Source of the DNA: Cyanobacteria bacterium SIG27
Lineage (GTDB): Bacteria; Cyanobacteriota; Vampirovibrionia; Gastranaerophilales; Gastranaerophilaceae
NCBI GenBank assembly: GCA_015152565.1
Contig: SUTT01000007.1
Span: 1 to 62,561, forward strand
Direction of reading: 5' to 3'
Length of the DNA stretch: 62,561 bases
The translations under genes and the position numbers were made by a program. Positions 53,442-61,256 of this stretch are shown here, piece after piece (the stretch's first letter is position 1; each line of letters begins with the position of its first letter). Below the pieces are notes generated by a model that was not told the DNA's origin, searched no databases, and saw nothing but the letters and a program-made list of their open reading frames with translations.

Positions 53442-53939
53442 ATGGCACTTTCAGAAAAAATTAAAGAAATTATCGGAGCTTTAACAGATTCATTAAATCC
53501 AATGAATCCAGAAGACTACGAAGAAGAAATGGACAACAGTTTTGATGCTGAATATCCAATGGATAACAATGCAGCACTTAAACCAAGTTTTACTGAAACT
53601 AATCCAATCAGAAAATCAAGAGCAAACTTAAGAGTTTTACCTCAAGCAAAAGCTGGCGCTCATGAAGTAATTGTTGTTGAGCCAAAAGCATACAACGAAT
53701 CAATTACTATCGTTGAAGCACTAAAAGACAGAAAAACAGTCATCTTAAATCTACAACTTCTTGATAGAGAACAATCACAACGTATCGTTGATTTCCTTTG
53801 CGGTTGCACACACGCTCTTGGCGGTTCACAAAGAAAAATCGGCGAAAACGTATTCATCTTTACTCCATCTAATATCAATATCTCTCAAGAGTTCATGAAT
53901 TCAAAATTATCAACTGACGCTATGTGGACAAAAGCGTGA
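53442..53939 (+). CDS. sepF: Cell division protein SepF
   Basis: SepF (165 residues) anchors FtsZ to the membrane and helps septum shape. It has an N-terminal amphipathic helix (MALSEKIKEIIGALTDSL), an acidic linker, and the C-terminal domain with VVEPKAYNESITIVEALKDRKTVILNLQLLDREQSQRIVDFLCGCTHALGGSQRKIGENVFIFTP. AAGGAG precedes the ATG. The stop codon is directly joined to a GC-rich repeat (copy C). Together with MinCDE it gives a near-complete Z-ring placement set. Confidence 0.95.
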   Translation: MALSEKIKEIIGALTDSLNPMNPEDYEEEMDNSFDAEYPMDNNAALKPSFTETNPIRKSRANLRVLPQAKAGAHEVIVVEPKAYNESITIVEALKDRKTVILNLQLLDREQSQRIVDFLCGCTHALGGSQRKIGENVFIFTPSNINISQEFMNSKLSTDAMWTKA

Positions 53940-54045
53940 GGCGAGCGAGCCTAGCTATGCTTAGCTTGGCGAGCGATGGCGAGCACAAAGTGTGCGAGGG
54001 CGTGGCGGCGAAGCGATGAGCTTCGGCGAGCAGCCCGAAACCGTT
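53940..54045 (+). repeat. GC-rich modular intergenic repeat, copy C
   Basis: This GC-rich block starts right at the sepF stop. Module order (CGAGC, TAGC, CTTAGC, GAGCGATGGCGAG, GCACA-AAG-TGTGC hairpin, CGAAGC...GCTTCG hairpin, CCCGAAAC) matches copies A and B. The section from 54046 to 54209 is of intermediate composition and contains no protein-like frame. The terminator follows at 54210. Confidence 0.7.
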
Positions 54046-54248
54046 CTCAGCCGCCGTTGCGAATGAAGTGCCAACGAAATGAGCGGAGCAATCTGTGATT
54101 GCACAGGCGGTTATGACACAAACTCCACAACAGCCAAAGTGCCACAAGCACTTAACCAAAATTAAACACCGTGACGGATGTTAGTTTACGGAAAAATATA
54201 GAGAGTTAATAAAGACGCATTTAATTGCGTCTTTTTACTAGGATAATT
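54046..54248. other. Remainder of the sepF-glycosyltransferase gap
   Basis: Together with repeat copy C this forms a 309-base gap without a gene. It has moderate GC content at its left side, then becomes AT-rich, holds the terminator at 54210-54237 and the glycosyltransferase ribosome binding site (AGGA at 54240-54243). A TTG in frame at 54225 lies inside the terminator and is not used as a start. Confidence 0.6.
54210..54237 (+). terminator. Terminator of the yggS-sepF transcript
   Basis: TAAAGACGCA-TTTAAT-TGCGTCTTTTTA forms a hairpin with a T tract on the plus strand, downstream of GC-rich repeat copy C. Confidence 0.88.
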
Positions 54249-55016
54249 ATGGAAGAAAAAATAAAAATATCAGCAATAATAAACACAAAAAACAACGAAG
54301 ATAAACTCTGCGAAACGCTAGAATCTATTAAGGACCTAGATGAAATCATTGTAATTGATGAACATTCAACAGATGACACAGTAGAAATTGCAAAAGAATA
54401 CAAAGCAAAAATAATCTATGCTGACAAAAACAATATTTCACTAGCGCAAAACCAAGCAATAACAGAAACTAAAAACGATTGGATTTTTATTGTTAAACAA
54501 AATGAAATTATTCCGCAAAAGTTAATTTTTGAAATTCAAAACTATATTCAAAACCCAAAAAAGAATAAATTTTGCTGTTCTTTTTATCAAAAAAGCTTCT
54601 ATTTAAACAAAGAAGTTAAATCAGCTTTATCTAAAGATAATTTAAGATTATTTAAAAAAGATTTTGCAATTTTTAAAAATGATTTTTCATTTGATTTAAA
54701 AGTTAAAACCGGCAAAATTCACAAAATTAAACCTAATTCAAAAGCAAAAAACGCTTATATTTTAAAATTTATTGAAGCAGATATTATAAAAAATATTTCT
54801 GAAATTTTGGACAACTCAAGAAACAACTACAAACAAGTTGATAAAATAGCAGCTTCAATTTTTCTAAAACCTGCACTAAAATTCATTTATTTTTATTTCA
54901 TTAAAAAAGCAATTTTAGACGGCAGACGTGGCTTTATTTTTGCCAAACAAAAATATATTGAAGAATTTATTTTACAAACAATGATTTTGGAGGGAAATAA
55001 CAAAAATGATTTATGA
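54249..55016 (+). CDS. Family 2 glycosyltransferase (WaaE-like)
   Basis: Start is the ATG at 54249 with AGGA upstream, giving 255 residues. The GT-A fold is seen in ISAIINTKNNEDKLCETLESI, DEIIVIDEHSTDDTVEIAKEY and ISLAQNQAITETKNDWIF, like WaaE-type LPS sugar transferases. The usual LDADE catalytic metal motif reads IVKQNE, lacking the first Asp. It overlaps the next gene by 11 bases. It is the first of three genes for surface glycan work. Confidence 0.85.
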   Translation: MEEKIKISAIINTKNNEDKLCETLESIKDLDEIIVIDEHSTDDTVEIAKEYKAKIIYADKNNISLAQNQAITETKNDWIFIVKQNEIIPQKLIFEIQNYIQNPKKNKFCCSFYQKSFYLNKEVKSALSKDNLRLFKKDFAIFKNDFSFDLKVKTGKIHKIKPNSKAKNAYILKFIEADIIKNISEILDNSRNNYKQVDKIAASIFLKPALKFIYFYFIKKAILDGRRGFIFAKQKYIEEFILQTMILEGNNKNDL

Positions 55017-55461
55017 TAAATTATCAAATTGTGAACAATATTTCGCTTTAGGGGAAAAATTCAAAAAAGCATTTAATTTTTTAAAAAATACTGATTTTAC
55101 TTCAATTGAAGATGGAAGCTATGAAATCGACGGAAAAGATTTCTATGTCAACATTCAAAGTCTGCAAACAAAACCGATTGAAGAAAAGAAATGGGAAGTT
55201 CACAGAAAATATATCGATATTCAATATGTCATAAATGGCAAAGAAAAAATGGGCTATGGAATATTAGAAGATTTTAAGGAAGTTATTACACCTTATGACG
55301 ATAAAAAAGATGTTGAATTTTTAAATGGCGAGAAATTTAATTTTGTTGATGTAGAAGAAAATAATTTTGTTATTTTTTACCCAAACGATGTTCATGCGCC
55401 TATGTTGGCTTGTGATGAAATGATGGATATTAGAAAAGTAATAGTTAAAATTAAAATATAG
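55006..55461 (+). CDS. YhcH/YjgK/YiaL family cupin protein
   Basis: This 151-residue protein is a DUF386-type cupin. Typical pieces are KKWEVHRKYIDIQYVINGKEKMGY, DDKKDVEFLNGE and FVIFYPNDVHAPMLACDE, including a His- and Glu-based metal site. Family members belong to sialic acid and other sugar metabolism, where they may open sugar rings. Its overlap with a glycosyltransferase gene suggests sugar supply or modification, but the substrate is not known. Confidence 0.88.
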   Translation: MIYDKLSNCEQYFALGEKFKKAFNFLKNTDFTSIEDGSYEIDGKDFYVNIQSLQTKPIEEKKWEVHRKYIDIQYVINGKEKMGYGILEDFKEVITPYDDKKDVEFLNGEKFNFVDVEENNFVIFYPNDVHAPMLACDEMMDIRKVIVKIKI

Positions 55462-55473
55462 AAAAATCAAATT

Positions 55474-57546
55474 ATGTTTTTAGGAGCGATAATTTTAAAT
55501 TTATTATCAAGCTATTTTATAGCTTCAATTTTTGGTAATTTTTTAATAATTTTTGTCGCTTTTTTTGCGCTCGTTGTGCTAAATATGGTAATATTATCAC
55601 TTTTTAGTGCAATTAATGAAACTAACGCTTTTATTTTGGTTATTTTAAATTTTATTTTAAGTTTGACTTTTTTCAAAATAAAAAAAGCAAAACCACTTAA
55701 ACTCAATTTTGATTTTAAACGTTTTAAAAACTCTCTAATGCTTGATAAGCACCTTTTTATTCTTTTTTTAGGGTTTTTATTTTTGCTTTTAGTATCTTTA
55801 TTTTTAGATATTATAATGCCCTCTCTTGAACCCGACAGCCAAACTTACCACTTTATTAGAGCTTACGAATTTAGCCAGCAAGGCTCATTAGCGCATATTA
55901 TGACAAACGACATCAGAGCGCTTGTAATGCCTATTAATTCTGAGGTTTTATACGCTTGGATGTATCTTTTTAAGAAAAATTTTTATGGTTATGGAATTGT
56001 ATCTTTTTGTGGTTTTATTTTGGCAATTTGTTCAATGTGGAACATTTGTGAAAAATTAAAATTTGCATTTAGAAAAAGGCTTTATGCGATTTTTATTTTT
56101 TCATCTTTCTCAGCAATAATTATGCAAATGCAAAGCTTACAAACTGATTTAGTCGTAGGCTCTTTGTTTTTGGCTTCTTTAGCTCTTTTTATAAATAATT
56201 CTTTGTTTTTTTCTTCTCTTTCTCTTGCTCTTGCAATGGGGACTAAAACAACAGGAGTTATTGGGATTATAGCATTTTTTATAATTTTAATTGCTTTTGA
56301 AATATTAATTGAAAAAAATAAAAAATTAGATAAAACAAAGCGTTTTAGCTTGTTTTTAATAATGAACTTTCTGATTTTTTCAAGCTACAACTATTTTTCA
56401 AACCTTTTTCATTACGGTTCTCCTTTTTCTAGCCGAGTTGCATATTTAGGGCACGTATTTTGGGGTGGAATAAAAGGATATATCGCAAATTTAATCCATT
56501 TCTTTTTCCAAAGCTTTGATTTTACAGGGTTTAAATGGGGTTTTTATTTAAACGATGAAATCTTGGCCATTAAACAAAAAGTCTTTGAAATAATCAATAT
56601 TTCACCTGAAATTGGATGCAATGTTGAACAAGATAAGGTCAATATTGCAGCAGACGAACAAGTTGTTGGCTTTGGAATATTAGGATTTTTAGTATTTTTA
56701 CCAATGATATTTTTATCAAATATAAAAATATTTTTTAATAAAAACAAGAAAACAATATTTTTATTTATACTATCAATTGCTTTTATAATTAATATTCTCG
56801 TTTTAGCCAGAACAACCGCATATATGGTTTTTTCAATAAGATTTATTGTTGCTTACGTTAGTTTGAGTTCGTTGGTTTTAATTTATGCTTATAAAAAAAG
56901 AGGCTTTTTAAGATATATTATCCTATTTTTCTGTTTATTTAATATGATTTTACTTTCAACCCACAATAAAAGAATGCCTATTCCTTATGTTGTAGATTAT
57001 TTAAAAGAAGTAAATTATAACCTTGAAGCATTTGAAGACGGGTGTTTTAACCAAAAAGTCATAGATATACATATTACAAGCCCAAGAATTTATAAAACTA
57101 TTAAAGAAAAATATCAAGACAAAAAAAGAATTTTGTTTTTAAAGAAACTTTCAAGCTCGGCTCTCTATCTAAAAAAGCTTGAAAAAGAGGGGTTTAAGGT
57201 CGATTTTCTTCCTGTTGGCAAATTTAGCGAAGAAAAAATTGAAAACTATGATTTAATCATTCTTGAAGATAAAGTGCAAAACGATAATATTTTTTCAACC
57301 GATGAAATTAAAATAAACTACAAAGTTGATAACGAAAAAGTCACGTTTAATGATAAAAATGCTTTCAATTGTTTCTATTATTTTGAAAGTCATCTTACAA
57401 GCGACAAAAAAGAAGCAGTTGAGCGAATTTGTTTTTCTTGGGAATTTTTAATCAAAAATAAAAAAGTCAAACTAGACTATAGCGACTTTTTTAATTTGGG
57501 AGAAGAGAATAAAAACACTGAAATATTTTATTTTGTAAGAAAATAA
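55474..57546 (+). CDS. Multi-span membrane glycosyltransferase (GT-C fold)
   Basis: This 690-residue protein has about ten or more hydrophobic helices in residues 1-500 and a soluble C-terminal region (about 510-690). Between the first helices an acidic loop, MPSLEPDSQTYHFIRAYEF, fits the ExD or DxD motif of GT-C enzymes that use lipid-linked sugar donors. The GT39/ArnT-like assignment is tentative. It should add sugars on the outer face of the inner membrane. It is last in the three-gene glycan run. Confidence 0.78.
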   Translation: MFLGAIILNLLSSYFIASIFGNFLIIFVAFFALVVLNMVILSLFSAINETNAFILVILNFILSLTFFKIKKAKPLKLNFDFKRFKNSLMLDKHLFILFLGFLFLLLVSLFLDIIMPSLEPDSQTYHFIRAYEFSQQGSLAHIMTNDIRALVMPINSEVLYAWMYLFKKNFYGYGIVSFCGFILAICSMWNICEKLKFAFRKRLYAIFIFSSFSAIIMQMQSLQTDLVVGSLFLASLALFINNSLFFSSLSLALAMGTKTTGVIGIIAFFIILIAFEILIEKNKKLDKTKRFSLFLIMNFLIFSSYNYFSNLFHYGSPFSSRVAYLGHVFWGGIKGYIANLIHFFFQSFDFTGFKWGFYLNDEILAIKQKVFEIINISPEIGCNVEQDKVNIAADEQVVGFGILGFLVFLPMIFLSNIKIFFNKNKKTIFLFILSIAFIINILVLARTTAYMVFSIRFIVAYVSLSSLVLIYAYKKRGFLRYIILFFCLFNMILLSTHNKRMPIPYVVDYLKEVNYNLEAFEDGCFNQKVIDIHITSPRIYKTIKEKYQDKKRILFLKKLSSSALYLKKLEKEGFKVDFLPVGKFSEEKIENYDLIILEDKVQNDNIFSTDEIKINYKVDNEKVTFNDKNAFNCFYYFESHLTSDKKEAVERICFSWEFLIKNKKVKLDYSDFFNLGEENKNTEIFYFVRK

Positions 57547-57612
57547 AATAAATAGGGGTTAAAAAATAATAAAAATCTGTTATTATTTATATATAGGTTT
57601 GTGCGAGGGTTT

Positions 57613-58305
57613 ATGTTTAAAAAGGCATTTAGTTTAACTTTATTATCAGCAATGTTGTTTTCTCAGGCAATGGCTTTTGAATACACAGATAACGATATTG
57701 AGCATTTACAAACAAGTGAAAATTCAAAAATTAACCTTGTTAAAGTATCACCTTGCGGAAATATTATCCAAAAAGAAAACTATATCGTTGTTAATTTCGC
57801 ACAAAATTTCAATTCAAAATACTATAAAACAGGAGATTATGTTCAATTTTCTTTTGACCAAGATTTAAAAACTCAAGAAGGAACCTTGTTAATTCCTTGC
57901 AGTTCAAGTTTAATAGCTAGAATTACTTGTATTGAAAAACCAAAATGGTTTTCAAGAAATGCAAAAGTATTTATGGAATTTACGCACATTTTACTTCCTG
58001 ATGGACAAAATATTCCTGTTAGCGTTCAACTAGCTTCTAAGAAAAAATACTTGCAAGAAGGAGCTAAAGAAACCGCTGGAAAAATCGCAGCTTACACTCT
58101 TGCGATTGGTGGCGTTGGAGCTGGTTTAGGTTCTGCTATTGGTGTTGCTGCGGGTAATACTATAACAGGTCTTGTTATAGGCGGTTCTGTTGGCGGTGGC
58201 GTTGGGCTTGTTTCAGGAATTGTTTCTCCAGGGCTTCATTATAAAGCTAAAAAAGGCGAATGCTTATTGTTAGAGCTTGAAGATAATTTAAAGTTACCAA
58301 AATAA
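57613..58305 (+). CDS. Secreted envelope protein with C-terminal glycine-zipper region
   Basis: The ATG at 57613 is preferred because it leads straight into a signal peptide (MFKKAFSLTLLSAMLFSQAMA). A GTG at 57601 is possible but less likely. The 230-residue protein has a beta-rich domain (NFAQNFNSKYYKTGDYVQFSFDQDL, LLIPCSSSLIARIT) similar in style to the C-terminal half of the SLH protein, and then a Gly-rich hydrophobic region (about 170-205) like a glycine zipper. It is probably an outer-membrane-associated protein. No named family. Confidence 0.75.
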   Translation: MFKKAFSLTLLSAMLFSQAMAFEYTDNDIEHLQTSENSKINLVKVSPCGNIIQKENYIVVNFAQNFNSKYYKTGDYVQFSFDQDLKTQEGTLLIPCSSSLIARITCIEKPKWFSRNAKVFMEFTHILLPDGQNIPVSVQLASKKKYLQEGAKETAGKIAAYTLAIGGVGAGLGSAIGVAAGNTITGLVIGGSVGGGVGLVSGIVSPGLHYKAKKGECLLLELEDNLKLPK

Positions 58306-58310
58306 AAAAC

Positions 58311-58601
58311 TTACGCATATATTACAACATCAGGATCAGCTACTTTTGCTGCGGCGTATGCTGCTAAAAATCTAGCATAGTAGTCTGTGCGCTCTGACAT
58401 AGCACCATAAATATCCATATCTCTATATTTATAAGATTGTATATCACCATTTGAATCTTTATAAAGCAATTCATATTGACTAATGTCGACTATTTTATCT
58501 GCGTCTACTACATTTGGTTTTTCATAAGCTGAATAATAGCTGTGATTTAAATTAATCTTTCCCCTAAATGGAGTTGAAGCGATAATTGGTGTAATTTTCA
58601 T
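58311..58601 (-). CDS. Small protein with N-terminal PFRG motif
   Basis: This 96-residue protein starts MKITPIIASTPFRGKINL, with PFRG at residues 11-14. The rest is hydrophilic, with Tyr-rich patches (YYSAYEKP, YKYRDMDIYG) and a C-terminal AYAAAKVADPDVVIYA. There is no signal peptide. It sits four bases from the envelope protein gene, convergent with it, and 30 bases after the paralog at 58632, so they may be in one minus-strand unit. Function unknown. Confidence 0.72.
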   Translation of the reverse strand: MKITPIIASTPFRGKINLNHSYYSAYEKPNVVDADKIVDISQYELLYKDSNGDIQSYKYRDMDIYGAMSERTDYYARFLAAYAAAKVADPDVVIYA

Positions 58602-58631
58602 AATTGTTTCCTTTTATTTTTAAATTATCAT

Positions 58632-59402
58632 TTATTCTTCAATTTGTGATTCAAAATATTTCCCAAATGCATATAAATAATGTTTTGATATTGGATCAAC
58701 GCAAAGTGCATATTTAAAAGCAAGCTCTGCTGCTTCTTTTTCTGATGTAGAATCATCTTGAATGACTTCTAATAAAATTCTATTTAACTTTTGTTCATCA
58801 TTCAAGCTAGCTTGTTGTGCTAACGTATCTCTTGTTGTTCTGGTGCCTTCAAAAAAACGATGCTCTGCGTAACTGTATGTACTATTAGCCCAACTGTCAT
58901 TTAAAAATTGTTTTTTAGACTCAACTTTTTTTAACTTTTCTAAAACCATTAATGCATCTTGAAAAGATAAGAAATTTTTAAGCGGGCCATCAATGCTTCT
59001 ATCAGTCCTAAATTCATCACCAATTCTTTTGTAACATCGACATCCAAGCAATTCAAAAAGCTCATCGTCAGTTTGTGGAATTTCTAATAACTCTTTAATT
59101 TTACCTTTTCCAATAGCTATATTAACATATTCTTCATTATAAACTTTTCTTCTTTGCTCTTCGGTTGAAGAACCAATTATCTCTTGTCGTCCTTCCTTAT
59201 CTAAAGAAAGAAAAGTATCAAATTTTCTTTCTTCAAAAAAAACATTTGCTATATCGTTGCGTGCATTATCTATAACACTTTTTGGAATAGTTGCACCAAA
59301 AGAAACACTATCACTTGCCATTGGTTTTAATCTTGACTGGGTTTGAATTTTATTATTTTTAACTTGATTGTTTAGATTAAACGATATTGGAGATAATTTC
59401 AT
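58632..59402 (-). CDS. Motif protein, paralog 1 of a duplicated pair
   Basis: The start ATG at 59402 (MKLSPISF) is chosen by comparison with paralog 2 and because GAAAGG lies upstream. The 256-residue protein has the N-terminal pattern MKLSPxSFNLNNQ...KPMASDSVSFGATIPKSV with VSFGA at 33-37. The rest is helical and acidic with no recognised domain. It matches the gene at 61257 in its N-terminus and overall plan (mid region with LLNC/LLGC, C-terminal IILEVIQDxET). Promoter regions are also duplicated. Confidence 0.78.
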   Translation of the reverse strand: MKLSPISFNLNNQVKNNKIQTQSRLKPMASDSVSFGATIPKSVIDNARNDIANVFFEERKFDTFLSLDKEGRQEIIGSSTEEQRRKVYNEEYVNIAIGKGKIKELLEIPQTDDELFELLGCRCYKRIGDEFRTDRSIDGPLKNFLSFQDALMVLEKLKKVESKKQFLNDSWANSTYSYAEHRFFEGTRTTRDTLAQQASLNDEQKLNRILLEVIQDDSTSEKEAAELAFKYALCVDPISKHYLYAFGKYFESQIEE

Positions 59403-59507
59403 TTTTAACACCTTTCAACACTTATTGACTATATAAAGCTCATCAACACAAAATTTTGCGCGCAAAATCGTTTTTTTTTTTTTTGAAATTTTACATAATT
59501 TAATAAA
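59403..59507 (-). promoter_or_regulatory. Duplicated upstream region of paralog 1
   Basis: This region matches 62076-62179. A stretch of 35 bases near the gene differs at six positions, all transitions. A block of 37 bases, T14 (59471-59484) plus 23 bases (59485-59507), is identical in both. A perfect palindrome TTTTGCGCGCAAAA lies at 59454-59467. The A14 tract on the transcribed side might be an upstream promoter element. Confidence 0.7.
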
Positions 59508-59527
59508 TCTATAAAAAGCATCCTTTA

Positions 59528-59749
59528 GTGAAAAAATGCAAATATTTCGATAATAGGATTTATTATCTTTTGCCTAATGATGATATTAGAAAAGAATTAA
59601 ATATTACGTTTACAAAACAACTTGCCTTACTGAAAAATTTGCAAAAAGCAAAGATGATTGAGTTAAAATTTGAAGTCAACAAAAAAAACGTATGTTTTAA
59701 TTTGTTAGAGAATAAAATTCCTTGCCAATATTATTGTTACAAAAAGTAA
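59528..59749 (+). CDS. Small winged-helix-like protein or gene remnant
   Basis: This 73-residue frame starts at GTG. The sequence IYYLLPNDDIRKELNITFTKQLALLKNLQKAKMIELKFEVNKK has the rhythm of a winged-helix domain as in some replication initiator proteins, but no sure match. It may be a remnant of a mobile element. It stands between two motif-protein genes on the opposite strand, 11 bases upstream of a set of direct repeats. Confidence 0.4.
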   Translation: MKKCKYFDNRIYYLLPNDDIRKELNITFTKQLALLKNLQKAKMIELKFEVNKKNVCFNLLENKIPCQYYCYKK

Positions 59750-59759
59750 CGAACTTGAC

Positions 59760-59867
59760 TTTTATGGTGCATTTATGGTGCAAAATTTTTTATGATAAAG
59801 ACAAAATAGCGTATTTCAAAGCATTTCAACACAATTAAAAATAATTTTATGGTGCATTTATGGTGCA
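59760..59867. repeat. Two 23-base direct repeats made of the 11-mer TTTATGGTGCA
   Basis: The word TTTATGGTGCA occurs four times: twice in tandem at 59760-59782 and twice at 59845-59867. Both 23-base blocks are identical and start with one extra T. They are 85 bases apart. The second block is directly next to the stop codon of the AlbA_2 gene. The arrangement resembles recombinase arm sites or iterons. Confidence 0.65.
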
Positions 59868-61193
59868 TTAGTTATTTAGAATATATTTGAGTGTTTTTTT
59901 ATCGCCCTGAGTTTTTAAAATTTTTAATTCAACCAATTTTTTCAAATCTCTTTTGCTAACATCTCTTGAACAAGTATTGATTTCCTGATATTTGCTATTT
60001 GTTATATCCCCATTAATGGTAATATATCTAATTGCATTTTCTTGTCGAATATTAATATTGTTATATTTTTTATTAATTTGCAATATAAAACCACTATTTT
60101 TTAATTTAAATTCAGGAGCAGGCAAGCCCTGTTTTATGCAGGCGGAAGTCATACGCTTAATACCTGTGCCAAATTGCTCTACATATCCTGCCTTATATAT
60201 CACATCCATAATCAAAGGGTTTCTTGGTCTTGACGGATGGTGTAAATCTTTTAAGTCTTCTATTGTAAGTCCACCAAATAAGTCTCCATTATTATAAAAC
60301 CAAATATGATCATCAAATATTTTTATTTGTATTTCCGAATTATTATCAAAATAATCTTTGTGTATTAATGCATTTAATAAGGCTTCTCTTATTGCAACTA
60401 ATGGATATTCCCAAATCTCTTCTCTGACAAAATCTTTTATATTATATTTAACTTTAATGAAAGATTTAATAGCTGTTTCTGCTTCTTTAAATTGGTTAAA
60501 AAGATTACCAGAAATAACTTTATCTCCAATAATTAAATCTTCATCATTGCCTTTAAACAAGCCTATTCTCACATTGGCTTTTTTAAATAATTTTTGCGGA
60601 TTTTTGCCAAAAAGCATTACAGCTGCATTTGTTAATTTTCCATCAATTATTAAATCTAGATGTTTAAATAATTCTTCAACAGAATATGTTTTTACTTCTT
60701 GTGCTAATCTATTTTTAGTTTCATTTGTGGCTAATTTTATAAAAAAATTCACTGAATCAACATCAATGTCTTCAAGTGTGCAATTATTATTTAAAGAATC
60801 CCAATTGGTGTCTTTTAATAACATCTTTCTTGCTTCTTCTCTTGAAGCAAGTCTGGTTGTATCACCAATTCTTTTATAATATTTTCCTTTTATCTGAATT
60901 GGATTAGAAGATTTTTCAACCATTATCTTTAAAACATATTTGTCTTTTATTTGATGTAATTGAATATCTGGTTGAATTCCTAATAAGTCCACACATTTAT
61001 TTGCAATAACTGATTGAATGTCAGTCGAATTAAGCCCAACTACTTCTTTTGTTTTATCTTGTATTCCAACTATAATACATCCACCATTAGTATTGGAAAA
61101 AGCAGAAATAGTCTCATATAATGCTTCATTATCTTTTTCTTTGTATTCAACTGTACTACATTCTGCCACTAGCTTATTTAGACTGGTTTCCAT
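59868..61193 (-). CDS. AlbA_2/Schlafen-type ATP-binding regulator-like protein
   Basis: This 441-residue protein starts with an AlbA_2 (Schlafen AAA_4) domain: VEYKEKDNEALYETISAFSNTNGGCIIVGIQD, then YKRIGDTTRLASREEARKML. The second part has the GHKL-like module AIREALLNALIHKDYFDNNSEIQIKIFDDHIWFYNNGDL and PSRPRNPLIMDVIYKAGYVEQFGTGIKRM. A C-terminal winged helix ends the protein. Such proteins are common in genomic islands and may act in phage defence or regulation, but the role is not established. It interrupts the paralog pair. Confidence 0.82.
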   Translation of the reverse strand: METSLNKLVAECSTVEYKEKDNEALYETISAFSNTNGGCIIVGIQDKTKEVVGLNSTDIQSVIANKCVDLLGIQPDIQLHQIKDKYVLKIMVEKSSNPIQIKGKYYKRIGDTTRLASREEARKMLLKDTNWDSLNNNCTLEDIDVDSVNFFIKLATNETKNRLAQEVKTYSVEELFKHLDLIIDGKLTNAAVMLFGKNPQKLFKKANVRIGLFKGNDEDLIIGDKVISGNLFNQFKEAETAIKSFIKVKYNIKDFVREEIWEYPLVAIREALLNALIHKDYFDNNSEIQIKIFDDHIWFYNNGDLFGGLTIEDLKDLHHPSRPRNPLIMDVIYKAGYVEQFGTGIKRMTSACIKQGLPAPEFKLKNSGFILQINKKYNNINIRQENAIRYITINGDITNSKYQEINTCSRDVSKRDLKKLVELKILKTQGDKKTLKYILNN

Positions 61194-61256
61194 AATCTTA
61201 TAATAACAAAAATAATTATTTGTGTAAATTAAAGAAAATAGTTGTTTTAGTTACTA

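Noticed and set aside
54225-54248. TTG start of the glycosyltransferase
   Set aside because: The TTG is inside the terminator stem of the yggS-sepF transcript. The ATG at 54249 has AGGA upstream.
59471-59484. T14 tracts as sequencing or assembly errors
   Set aside because: Both copies have exactly 14 T and are embedded in a duplicated region with identical flanks, although exact length in such tracts is always somewhat uncertain.
59760-59867. Short repeats as a CRISPR array
   Set aside because: Only two 23-base blocks separated by 62 bases are present, each made of tandem 11-mers, with no cas genes.
60358-60879. A 173-residue plus-strand frame opposite the AlbA_2 gene
   Set aside because: It lies fully inside a gene with clear domains and has shadow-type Ser/Leu/Phe composition.
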